A stretch of 64,000 nt of DNA from Sphaerisporangium perillae (GTDB lineage Bacteria > Actinomycetota > Actinomycetes > Streptosporangiales > Streptosporangiaceae): contig NZ_JALLPO010000009.1 in assembly GCF_023276435.1 (NCBI RefSeq), positions 1 through 64,000 on the forward strand. The letters are read 5' to 3'. A program made the position numbers and the translations under genes. Each line of letters opens with the position of its first letter. The stretch's first letter is position 1. This document shows positions 56,379 through 64,000 of the stretch, piece by piece. Below the pieces are notes generated by a model that made no database searches, was not told the origin of the DNA, and worked only from the letters and a program-made list of their open reading frames with translations.

Positions 56379-57608
56379 GTGAGCACCGACCCGTGGGGCC
56401 GGGTAGACGACGACGGCACCGTCTACGTACGTACGGCTGAGGGAGAACGGGCCGTCGGGTCCTGGCAGGCCGGTGAACCGGAAGAGGCCCTCGCCTACTT
56501 CCATCGCAAGTACGACGAGCTGGCGACCCAGGTGGAACTGCTGGAACAGCGGCTCCGCGGCACCGACCTGCCACCCGCCCAGGCGGAGGCGACGATCGTC
56601 AAGCTGCGCGAGTCGATCGCGGAGGCGCACGCGGTCGGCGACCTGGCCGCGCTGGAGGGCCGTCTCTCGGCGCTCAGCGAACTGGTCGGCAAGCGCCGTG
56701 AGGAGGTCAAGGCCGCCCGCGACCAGGCACGCGCCCAGTCGCGGGAGATCAAGGAACGCATCGTCGCCGAGGCCGAGCGCATCGCCGAGGACACCACTCA
56801 CTGGAAGTCCGGCGGTGAGCGGCTGCGCCAGCTCGTCGAGGAGTGGAAGGCCGCCGAACGCATCGACCGGGTCACCGAGGCGGCCCTGTGGAAGCGGCTG
56901 TCGGCCGCCCGCACGGCCTTCGCCAAGCGGCGCAAGTCCTACTTCGCCGGCCTGGACGAGCAGCGGGAGTCGGTGCGCAGCGTCAAGGAGCGCATCGTCG
57001 CCGAGGCCGAGGCCCTGGCCGCCTCCACCGACTGGGGCGAGACCGCCTCGGCCTACCGCGAGCTCATGCGCCAGTGGAAGACCGCCGGGCGGGCCTCCCG
57101 GGAGGCCGAGGACGACCTGTGGACCCGCTTCAAGGGGGCCCAGGATCTGTTCTTCCAGGCCCGCTCCGCGGTGTTCGCCGAGCGTGACGCCTCGCTCCGC
57201 GAGAACGCCGAGGCCAAGGAGCGCATCCTCGCCGACGCCGAGCGCATCCTGCCGGTCACCGACGCCCGGGCCGCGCGCGCCGCGCTGCGCGGCGTGCTCG
57301 AGCGCTGGGAGTCCGTCGGGCCGGTGCCGCGCGAGTCCAGGGACAAGCTGGAGGGCGGGCTGCGCCGCATCGACGAGGCCGTGCGCAAGGCCGAGGAGGC
57401 CGAGTGGAAGCGGTCCAACCCCGAGGCCCGCGCCCGCGCGCAGAACACCGTCGACCAGCTGCGCAGGTCCATCGAGCAGCTCGAAGGACGCCTGGCCAAG
57501 GCCGGCGCCGCAGGTAAGGACAAGGACGTCAAGGAGGCCGAGGAGGCCATCGCCGCCCGCCGCTCGTGGCTGGAGGAGGCCGAGCGCACCCTCGCCGAGT
57601 TCTCCTGA
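56379..57608 (+). CDS. DUF349 domain protein
   Basis: 409 residues from GTG 56379 behind GGGAGGA; a GTG at 56364 is possible. Nearly all helical. Three DUF349 repeats are recognisable (ERIAEDTTHWKSGGERLRQLVEEWKAA; EALAASTDWGETASAYRELMRQWKTAG; ERILPVTDARAARAALRGVLERWESVG), each with the conserved W...R...W pattern. A C-terminal coiled coil follows. DUF349 proteins have no settled function; distant relatives are linked to RNA or ribosome biology. It is convergent with rel. Confidence 0.9.
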   Translation: MSTDPWGRVDDDGTVYVRTAEGERAVGSWQAGEPEEALAYFHRKYDELATQVELLEQRLRGTDLPPAQAEATIVKLRESIAEAHAVGDLAALEGRLSALSELVGKRREEVKAARDQARAQSREIKERIVAEAERIAEDTTHWKSGGERLRQLVEEWKAAERIDRVTEAALWKRLSAARTAFAKRRKSYFAGLDEQRESVRSVKERIVAEAEALAASTDWGETASAYRELMRQWKTAGRASREAEDDLWTRFKGAQDLFFQARSAVFAERDASLRENAEAKERILADAERILPVTDARAARAALRGVLERWESVGPVPRESRDKLEGGLRRIDEAVRKAEEAEWKRSNPEARARAQNTVDQLRRSIEQLEGRLAKAGAAGKDKDVKEAEEAIAARRSWLEEAERTLAEFS

Positions 57609-57785
57609 CCGGCCCGATCCCGGGTCCCGCCCATCGGGGGGGCGGCCCCGGGCCTCACCCGGCGGGGACCTTGCCGGTCCCGCCAGAAACGCCCCGAGCT
57701 CTTCCCCGCGCCCCGATCGGCTCCTTCTCCCCGCCCCCGGCCCTCCTGACCGCCCCGCGAGGGCCCTCCTGACCGCCCCGCGTGA
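57609..57785. repeat. Intergenic with a 21-bp tandem repeat before the rel stop
   Basis: GGCCCTCCTGACCGCCCCGC plus G occurs at 57739-57759 and again at 57762-57782, a 23-base period. The rest of the 177-base convergent gap is GC-rich without a clear terminator stem. Confidence 0.6.
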
Positions 57786-60134
57786 TCAGTTGGTGACGCG
57801 GTAGACGTCGTAGACGCCCTGGATGTTGCGGACCGCCTTCAGGACGTGACCCAGGTGCTTGGGATCGCCCATCTCGAAGGTGAACTTGCTGACCGCGGTG
57901 CGGTCGCGCGAGGTGGTCACCGAGGCCGACAGGATGTTCACGTGCTGGTCGGACAGCATACGGGTGACGTCCGACAGCAGGCGGGGCCGGTCGAGCGCCT
58001 CCACCTGGATGGCCACCAGGAACACCGAGTCGTCGCTGGGCGACCAGCTCACCTCGACCAGCCGGTCCGGCTCGGACCTGAGCTGCTCGATGTTGGGGCA
58101 GTTGGTGCGGTGCACCGACACCCCGTGCCCCCGCGTCACGAACCCCACGATCTCGTCGCCGGGCACCGGCGTGCAACAGCGCGACAGGCGTACCCAGACA
58201 TCGGAGTCACCCGCCACGATCACCCCGGCGTTGGTGCCGGTGCGCGGGCGGCCCCGCATCTTGGTCGGCACCGCCGCCTCGGCGATGTCCTCCTCGGCGG
58301 CGTCCACTCCGCCGAGCGACTGGACGAGCTTCTCGACGACCGACTGCGCGCCTGTGTGGCCCTCTCCGACGGCCGCGTAGAGCGCCGAGACATCGGGGTA
58401 GCGAAGGTCCCTGGCGAGCGCCAGGAGGCTCTCTCCGGACATCAGGCGCTGCAACGGGAGGCCCTGCTTGCGCATGGCCCGGCCGATGGCCTCCTTGCCC
58501 GCCTCGATCGCCGTCTCGCGGCGCTCCTTGGAGAACCACTGACGGATCTTGTTGCGCGCCCGGCCGCTCTTGACGAACTTCAGCCAGTCACGGGAGGGGC
58601 CCGCGTCGGGTGACTTGGAGGTGAAGATCTCGACGGCGTCGCCGTTGCTCAGCCGCGACTCCAGCGGCACCAGCCGGCCGTTCACGCGGGCGCCGATGCA
58701 CCGGTGGCCGACCTCGGTGTGCACGGCGTAGGCGAAGTCGACCGGCGTGGCGCCCTCGGGAAGCGCGATCACCTGGCCGCGCGGGGTGAAGACGAACACC
58801 TCCGACACCGACAGGTCGAACCTCAGCGACTCCAGGAACTCGCCAGGGTCGGAGGTCTCCTTCTGCCAGTCGAGGAGCTGGCGGAGCCAGGCCATGTCCC
58901 CCGCGGTCTTCATGCGGGCTCCGGCGGGGCCGGAGGCGCCGATCTCCTCCTTGTACTTCCAGTGGGCCGCCACGCCGTACTCAGCGCGGTGGTGCATCGC
59001 CCGGGTGCGGATCTGCAGCTCCACCGGCTTGCCCTCGGGCCCGATGACCGTCGTGTGCAGCGACTGGTACATGTTGAACTTGGGCATCGCGATGTAGTCC
59101 TTGAACCGGCCGGGCACCGGGTTCCACCGCGCGTGGATCGTTCCGAGCGCCGCGTAGCAGTCGCGCACCGTGTCGACCAGCACGCGGATGCCCACCAGGT
59201 CGTAGATGTCGTCGAACGCGACCTCACGCGCGATCATCTTCTGGTAGATCGAGTAGTAGTGCTTGGGCCTGCCCTTGACCGTCGCGCGGATCTTGGCCTC
59301 CCGCAGGTCGGCGGAGACCTTCTCGATCACCTCCTGCAGGAACAGGTCGCGGCGGGGCGCGCGCTCGGACACCATGCGGGCGATCTCGTCGTACCGCTTG
59401 GGGTAGAGCATCCCGAAGGCGAGATCCTCGAGCTCCCACTTGATGGTGTTCATGCCGAGCCGGTGGGCCAGCGGCGCGAAGATCTCCAGCGTCTCGCGGG
59501 CCTTCTGCTCCTGCTTGTGCCTCGGCAGGTAGCGCAGGGTGCGCATGTTGTGCAGGCGGTCGGCGAGCTTGATGACCAGCACCCGGATGTCGCGCGACAT
59601 CGCCACGACCATCTTGCGGACGGTCTCGGCCTGCGCGGCGTCGCCGAACTTCACCTTGTCGAGCTTGGTGACCCCGTCGACCAGCAGCGAGATGTTCTCT
59701 CCGAAGTCCGCGCTCAGCTCATCGAGGCCGTAGGCGGTGTCCTCGACGGTGTCGTGGAGCAGCGCCGCGCACAGGGTCTCGTCGTCGGTGCCGAGCTCGG
59801 CCAGGATCGTCGCCACCGCGAGCGGGTGGGTGATGTACGGGTCGCCGCTCTTTCGCTTCTGATCGCGATGGTGGTAGGCGGCCACGTCGTAGGCACGCTC
59901 GATCAGGCGCAGGTCGGCCTTGGGATGGGTGGCCCGGACCGTCTTGAAAAGCGGTTCCAGAACCGGATTCATCGCGCCACCCCACTGCCCCCCGAACCGG
60001 GAAAGCCTGCGGCGTACGGCAGGCGCCGGTTTGTCGTCCGTGCCTGCGGACGTGGCTAAACCCGTTTCGTCCGCGGGCGCGGAAACCGGCTCAGGGGTGT
60101 CGGTCACTTCGGGCAAGGCCACATCACGGGGCAC
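57786..60134 (-). CDS. rel: Bifunctional (p)ppGpp synthetase/hydrolase
   Basis: 782 residues from GTG 60134. Hydrolase HD motif LLHDTVEDT (His127-Asp128) is intact, as is HNMRTL. The synthetase has [20 protein letters not shown] and the [13 protein letters not shown] core. TGS ([27 protein letters not shown]), a zinc-finger/CC region ([17 protein letters not shown]) and C-terminal ACT ([10 protein letters not shown]) follow. It makes and degrades the alarmone in amino acid starvation. The order apt-rel downstream of secDF is conserved in actinobacteria. Confidence 0.97.
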   Translation of the reverse strand: MPRDVALPEVTDTPEPVSAPADETGLATSAGTDDKPAPAVRRRLSRFGGQWGGAMNPVLEPLFKTVRATHPKADLRLIERAYDVAAYHHRDQKRKSGDPYITHPLAVATILAELGTDDETLCAALLHDTVEDTAYGLDELSADFGENISLLVDGVTKLDKVKFGDAAQAETVRKMVVAMSRDIRVLVIKLADRLHNMRTLRYLPRHKQEQKARETLEIFAPLAHRLGMNTIKWELEDLAFGMLYPKRYDEIARMVSERAPRRDLFLQEVIEKVSADLREAKIRATVKGRPKHYYSIYQKMIAREVAFDDIYDLVGIRVLVDTVRDCYAALGTIHARWNPVPGRFKDYIAMPKFNMYQSLHTTVIGPEGKPVELQIRTRAMHHRAEYGVAAHWKYKEEIGASGPAGARMKTAGDMAWLRQLLDWQKETSDPGEFLESLRFDLSVSEVFVFTPRGQVIALPEGATPVDFAYAVHTEVGHRCIGARVNGRLVPLESRLSNGDAVEIFTSKSPDAGPSRDWLKFVKSGRARNKIRQWFSKERRETAIEAGKEAIGRAMRKQGLPLQRLMSGESLLALARDLRYPDVSALYAAVGEGHTGAQSVVEKLVQSLGGVDAAEEDIAEAAVPTKMRGRPRTGTNAGVIVAGDSDVWVRLSRCCTPVPGDEIVGFVTRGHGVSVHRTNCPNIEQLRSEPDRLVEVSWSPSDDSVFLVAIQVEALDRPRLLSDVTRMLSDQHVNILSASVTTSRDRTAVSKFTFEMGDPKHLGHVLKAVRNIQGVYDVYRVTN

Positions 60135-60207
60135 TCAGACTCCTCACGTCGAGTCCAGATCCTCCAGTGTATCCACGCTGGGGACGCCGACCTCGCGGAG
60201 GAGTCGA

Positions 60208-60726
60208 TCAGACGGCCACCAGGGCGCGCACGTCGACGTCCGGCAGACGGTCGCGCCCCTTGAGGAAGGCTAGTTCCATCAGCACGGACACGCCCACGAC
60301 GTGGGCGCCCGCCCGGCTGACCAGCTCCACCGTCGCCTGGGCGGTGCCGCCCGTGGCGAGCACGTCATCGACGATGAGAACCCGGTCGCCCGGAGAGAAG
60401 GCGTCGCGGTGCACTTCGATGACGGCGGAGCCGTACTCCAGATCGTAGGACGCTTCGAGCGTCTCGGCAGGGAGTTTGCCCTTTTTACGGACAGGCACAA
60501 ATCCCGCGCCGGCCCGGTACGCGACCGGCGCGGCCAGGATGAAGCCGCGGGCCTCGATGCCGACGACCTTGTCGACCGCGAGTTCGTCGGCCAGGGCGTC
60601 GATCACCGCGCAGAACGCGACGTGGTCGCCGAGCAGTGGCGTGATGTCCTTGAAGACGACACCGGCCTGGGGATAGTCCGGGACGTCCCTGATGCGGTCG
60701 AGGATCGTCGTGGTGAGGTCGGTCAT
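60208..60726 (-). CDS. apt: Adenine phosphoribosyltransferase
   Basis: 172 residues from ATG 60726 (GGAAAG upstream). It begins with IRDVPDYPQAGVVFKDITPLL, contains GIEARGFILAAPVAYR and the PRPP-binding loop VLIVDDVLATGGTA. It salvages adenine to AMP using PRPP. Located between secF and rel, 72 bases before rel. Confidence 0.97.
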   Translation of the reverse strand: MTDLTTTILDRIRDVPDYPQAGVVFKDITPLLGDHVAFCAVIDALADELAVDKVVGIEARGFILAAPVAYRAGAGFVPVRKKGKLPAETLEASYDLEYGSAVIEVHRDAFSPGDRVLIVDDVLATGGTAQATVELVSRAGAHVVGVSVLMELAFLKGRDRLPDVDVRALVAV

Positions 60727-60755
60727 AGGGGGCTTTCCTTCCAAACGGCAATGAA

Positions 60756-60786
60756 GCGCCCCCGTGATACCAGCTCACGGGGGCGC
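60756..60786 (-). terminator. Perfect 12-bp hairpin between secF and apt
   Basis: GCGCCCCCGTGA and TCACGGGGGCGC with a 7-base loop. It is 22 bases after the secF stop and 30 before the apt start. There is only a weak T-rich stretch (TTCATT) after the stem on the minus strand. Confidence 0.65.
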
Positions 60787-60807
60787 CGTGGGGAACCGCC
60801 TCGGCTG

Positions 60808-61881
60808 CTAGCGCTTCTTGCGCTTGTCCGTGGCCACCGCCCCGTTCGCCGAGCCCGTGGTGGCGGCGGCGTGCTCCTTGCCCTTGCCCTTGCCGCCCGC
60901 GGGGACGGCGTCCTTCACCGGCGAGGACTTGCCGGCGAGCCGCTTGGCGATCGCCATGTACTTCGGCTCGCGCTCCTTGAGGTTCACCAGCAGCGGGGTC
61001 GCCACGCACAGCGAGGAGTACGTGCCGACGATCATGCCGACGAACAGGGCCAGCGACAGGTCCTTCAGCGTGCCCGCGCCGAACAGCGTGGTGCCGATGA
61101 ACAGGATCGCCGCGACCGGCAGGATCGCCACCAGCGAGGTGTTCAGGGAGCGGATCAGCGTGTGGTTCAGCGCGTTGTTCGCGGCCTCGGTGTAGGTCAT
61201 CTTGGCGGTCGTGCCGAGCTTGGCGGTGACCTCCTTGATCATGTCGAACACGACGACCGCGTCGTACAGCGAGTAACCGAGGATCGTGAGGAAGCCCAGC
61301 ATGGTCGCCGGCGTCACCTCGAACCCCGACCACGCGTAGATGCCGGCGGTGATGATCAGGTCGTGGATCAGCGCGACCACCGCGGCCAGCGCCATTTTCC
61401 ACTCGAAGGCCATCGTGAGGTACAGGATGATCGCGATCATGAAGACGATCAGGCCGATGACGGCCTTGTTGAGCACCTCACCACCCCAGGTGGCGCCGAT
61501 GATCTGCTTGTCGACCTCGTGACCGGCGATCTTGTACTTCGCGGAGATGGCGTCCTGGACCTTGGTCACCTCCGCCGCCGGCAGGCTCTGGGTGGTGACC
61601 CGCCAGCGCGTTCCGGCCTCCTGCACGATCACCTGGTGCGCGCCGGCGCCCTCCACCGTGGAGCGGACGTCCTCGATGGAGGAGGCCGCCGGCTTGGTGA
61701 AGCTGAACACCGAGCCGCCCTTGAACTCGATGCCCAGGTTGAGCCCCTGGACCAGCAGGCCGACGATCGAGATCAGCAGCAGCGTTCCGGACAGGACGGA
61801 CCAGAGCTTGTACCGGCCGACGAAGTCGATGTTGACCTCGCCGCGGTAGAGGCGGCGCCCGATCGTACCGATGCGCGACAT
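60808..61881 (-). CDS. secF: Protein translocase subunit SecF
   Basis: 357 residues. The ATG shares its A with the secD TGA (TGATG), so the pair is translated together. SecF marks: LGIEFKGGSVF near the first transmembrane helix, a periplasmic P1 region, then a five-helix bundle with GYSLYDAVVVFD, NTSLVAILPVAAILF and GTYSSLCVATPLL. With SecD it uses the proton gradient to drive late steps of Sec export. The cytoplasmic C-terminus is Lys/Gly-rich. Confidence 0.97.
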   Translation of the reverse strand: MSRIGTIGRRLYRGEVNIDFVGRYKLWSVLSGTLLLISIVGLLVQGLNLGIEFKGGSVFSFTKPAASSIEDVRSTVEGAGAHQVIVQEAGTRWRVTTQSLPAAEVTKVQDAISAKYKIAGHEVDKQIIGATWGGEVLNKAVIGLIVFMIAIILYLTMAFEWKMALAAVVALIHDLIITAGIYAWSGFEVTPATMLGFLTILGYSLYDAVVVFDMIKEVTAKLGTTAKMTYTEAANNALNHTLIRSLNTSLVAILPVAAILFIGTTLFGAGTLKDLSLALFVGMIVGTYSSLCVATPLLVNLKEREPKYMAIAKRLAGKSSPVKDAVPAGGKGKGKEHAAATTGSANGAVATDKRKKR

Positions 61882-63671
61882 CAGCCCTCCTGCGGAACGG
61901 TCGTGCGGGCGGTGGACGTCTCGCGTCCCATGCGCTCGGCGTCGATGCCCGAGAGCTTGTGCCCCTTGGCGAAGAACGGCAGCTTGGCCATCAGCGCCAC
62001 GAACGGCTTGGTGAACAGGAACACCACGGCGATGTCGATCAGCGTGGTCAGGCCCATCGCGAAGGCGAACCCGGCGACGCCGCCGACGGCCAGGAAGTAG
62101 AGCACCACCGCGGCGATGAACATGACCGCGTCGGCGATCAGGATCGTGCGCCGCGCGCGCACCCAGGCGACCTCGACCGCCACCCGGAGCGACCGCCTGC
62201 CTTCCTTCATCTCGTCGCGCATGCGCTCGAAGTAGACGATGAAGGAGTCGGCGGTGATGCCGATCGAGACGATCAGGCCGATGATGTGCGGCAGCGAGAG
62301 CCGGAAGTTGGCGTTGTGGCCGAGGATGACCACGGTCCCGTACGTCAGGATCGTCGCCACCCCGAGGCTCGCCACCGCGACCAGGCCGAGGCCCCGGTAG
62401 TAGAACAGCGAGTAGAGCACCACGAGGATCAGGCCGATGGCGCCCGCGAGCAGGCCGCCCCTGAGCTGGTCGGCCCCCAGCGTGCCGGAGACCTCCTCGA
62501 TCGAGCTCTGCACGAACTTCAGCGGCAGCGCGCCGTACTTGAGCTGGCTGGCCAGGTCGGTGGCGGTCTTCTGGGTGAAGCTGCCGGAGATGCGGGCCTG
62601 GCCGCCGGGGATGGGCTCCTCGATGACGGGAGCCGAGATGACGACGCCGTCCAGCACCATGGCGAGCTGGTTGCGCGGCTGGGGCGCGCTCGTGATCTCA
62701 CCGGTGATCTTCGCGAACTGGCTGGCGCCCTGGCTCTTGAAGTTGACCGAGACGATCCACTCGCCGGTGGTGGAGTCGACGCCGGACTGGGCGCCGGAGA
62801 CCTCCGTGCCCTTCACCGCCGCCTTCTCCAGGATGTACTTGGCGGTGCCGTCGTCGCTGCACGCCGCGAGCTGCTTGTTCGCGTCGTCCTGGACGCCCTG
62901 GCCGCGGTCCTTCTTGGTGCAGTCGAGCTTCTTGAACTGCTCGGCCACGGCCGGGTCGACGCCGGTGAAGTCGACGCCGGCGAGCGGGTCGTCCGCGGAG
63001 TCGGTGGGCTGCACGCTGGGCTGGCCCGACGGAGCCGAGGCGCTCGGCTCGGGGGTCGCCTTGCCCGTCGCCTTGCCCGACGAGGACGCGGACGGAGCGG
63101 GCGTCGGAGCGGTCAGCGCCGACGACAGCGCCCGGCCCGCGGGCGTGCCGCTTGGCGCCGGCTTGGCGGTCGACGACGGCTGGGCGGTCGCGGTCGGCTT
63201 GGCCGAGCCCTTGCCCGTGGGCGCCGGGCTGCCGCTGCCGGACGGCTGGGGCGTCGCCGGCGAGGTCGGCAGCTTGTCCGGCACGGGGGCGGCCGCGGCC
63301 ACCGCGAGCACTTGACGGAAGCGCAGCTCGGCCGTGGTGCCTACGAGCCCGACGACCTCGTCCTGCCCGGCGCCGGGAACCGAGATGACGATGTTGTCAC
63401 CCGACTTCGCGACCTCGGCGTCGGAGATGCCCGTGCCGTTCACCCGCTCGCGGATGATGTTGACGGCCAAGTCGAGGCTCTCCTGGGAGGGAGCCGCGCC
63501 GCTCTGGGTCTTCGGTGACAGCGTCACCGTGGTGCCACCGGCGAGGTCGAGGCCGAACTTGGGCACGAAGGCCTTCTGCAGGAGCATCACCCCGCCCATG
63601 GCGAGAATGAGCGCCAGGAGCGCCAGGAGCACACGTCCCGGCTTGCTCTGGCTACTGGTCGATGGGGCCAC
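61881..63671 (-). CDS. secD: Protein translocase subunit SecD
   Basis: 596 residues. Transmembrane helix 1 (about 13-30) is followed by FGLDLAGGTTVTLSPK (the D1 motif) and the P1 domain. GGQARISGSF, the five-helix C-terminal bundle and ADSFIVYFERMRDEMKEGR are present. Between about residues 130 and 230 the periplasmic domain carries a long Pro/Ser/Thr/Ala insert, much larger than in E. coli SecD; actinobacterial SecD proteins often vary here. Function: SecDF membrane complex in protein export. It sits 42 bases downstream of yajC. Confidence 0.97.
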   Translation of the reverse strand: MAPSTSSQSKPGRVLLALLALILAMGGVMLLQKAFVPKFGLDLAGGTTVTLSPKTQSGAAPSQESLDLAVNIIRERVNGTGISDAEVAKSGDNIVISVPGAGQDEVVGLVGTTAELRFRQVLAVAAAAPVPDKLPTSPATPQPSGSGSPAPTGKGSAKPTATAQPSSTAKPAPSGTPAGRALSSALTAPTPAPSASSSGKATGKATPEPSASAPSGQPSVQPTDSADDPLAGVDFTGVDPAVAEQFKKLDCTKKDRGQGVQDDANKQLAACSDDGTAKYILEKAAVKGTEVSGAQSGVDSTTGEWIVSVNFKSQGASQFAKITGEITSAPQPRNQLAMVLDGVVISAPVIEEPIPGGQARISGSFTQKTATDLASQLKYGALPLKFVQSSIEEVSGTLGADQLRGGLLAGAIGLILVVLYSLFYYRGLGLVAVASLGVATILTYGTVVILGHNANFRLSLPHIIGLIVSIGITADSFIVYFERMRDEMKEGRRSLRVAVEVAWVRARRTILIADAVMFIAAVVLYFLAVGGVAGFAFAMGLTTLIDIAVVFLFTKPFVALMAKLPFFAKGHKLSGIDAERMGRETSTARTTVPQEG

Positions 63672-63713
63672 TGGTGGTCAGTTCTTTCGTCAAGGGGTTT
63701 GCGGTGAGCCTAC

Positions 63714-64000
63714 TCAGGACTTCTTGTCGGTCGAGCCTTCGTCTCCCCGGACCTCCGGGGCGTCCATCGGCTTCACGTCGGTGACCGTGTCCGGCTCGCC
63801 GTCTTCATTGTCCACCGTCTCCTCCTCGACCGGGACGAGCACGCGGCCGATGGCCCCCTTGGTCCACCGGGTCTCGACGCCCGGCGCGATCTCCATGAGC
63901 ACATCGTCGTCCTCGACGGCGGTGACGGTCGCGAACAGGCCGGTGGTGGTCATCACCCGGGTGCCGGGGGTCAGGCTGCTCTGCATCTGCGCCTGCTCCT
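63714..64000 (-). CDS. yajC: Preprotein translocase subunit YajC, cut by window edge
   Basis: The last 94 or so residues are present. The core MQSSLTPGTRVMTTTGLFATV, VLMEIAPGVETRWTKGAIGRV is the cytoplasmic YajC domain, followed by an acidic tail ending DKKS. The N-terminal transmembrane helix would lie beyond base 64000; the frame continues upstream of ATG 63986 without a stop (EQAQ-M), so that ATG is internal. First gene of the yajC-secD-secF run. Confidence 0.95.
   Translation of the reverse strand, partial: EQAQMQSSLTPGTRVMTTTGLFATVTAVEDDDVLMEIAPGVETRWTKGAIGRVLVPVEEETVDNEDGEPDTVTDVKPMDAPEVRGDEGSTDKKS

Overview
The window is high-GC actinobacterial chromosomal DNA. The conserved order on its right side (yajC-secD-secF-apt-rel, DUF349, cyclophilin, MBL hydrolase, hisS, aspS, cyclophilin, rarA, DUF948, alaS, ruvX, mltG, aroE, then infC-rpmI-rplT, a TrmH-type methyltransferase, a sensor kinase and pheS-pheT) is typical of filamentous actinomycetes. 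SARP/AfsR-type regulators, a penicillin-acylase-like secreted protein with a discoidin domain, GAP1/double-GTPase genes and frequent GTG starts suggest a Streptosporangiales genus such as Nonomuraea or Streptosporangium. The genus is an inference, not a demonstrated fact.

Region 1 (about 1-19.6 kb) is accessory DNA. It opens with the 3' end of a WYL regulator. Next come an OFA-family (oxalate/formate) transporter with its small partner, divergent from an FdhF/YdeP molybdopterin oxidoreductase, and then a 5'-truncated GH54 arabinofuranosidase. A large SARP regulator, a collagen-like tail-collar protein with a His-rich octapeptide repeat, and a broken tannase-family gene follow. After these lies a second cluster: FAD monooxygenase, small secreted protein, second SARP. 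The stretch is scarred by rearrangement: a 239-bp 3' copy and a 48-bp internal copy of the first SARP gene, an IS66 transposase tail abutting a RusA-like gene, a complete but broken IS5/IS427-type element and a remnant of a related one.

Region 2 (about 19.6-28.7 kb) is the most unusual block. A Ser/Thr kinase with helical repeats and a DUF4407 membrane protein are transcribed leftward. A vWA-like protein, a double-GTPase-type P-loop protein and two paralogous GAP1-type GTPase-associated proteins are transcribed rightward from the same 180-bp intergenic region. I read it as one NTP-dependent signalling or conflict module. A large secreted Ntn-hydrolase/discoidin protein follows.

Region 3 (about 32-64 kb) is housekeeping: aminoacyl-tRNA synthetases (PheST, AlaRS, AspRS, HisRS), the infC ribosomal operon with an upstream hairpin/attenuator and a probable ATC start, shikimate dehydrogenase, tandem MltG lytic transglycosylases, (p)ppGpp synthetase/hydrolase, APRT and the SecDF-YajC translocase accessories. 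Inserts in this core are a Phd/PIN toxin-antitoxin pair beside aroE and a roughly 270-bp IS200/IS605-like relic between hisS and aspS. Strong hairpins lie in many intergenic gaps. No tRNA, rRNA or CRISPR array was seen.
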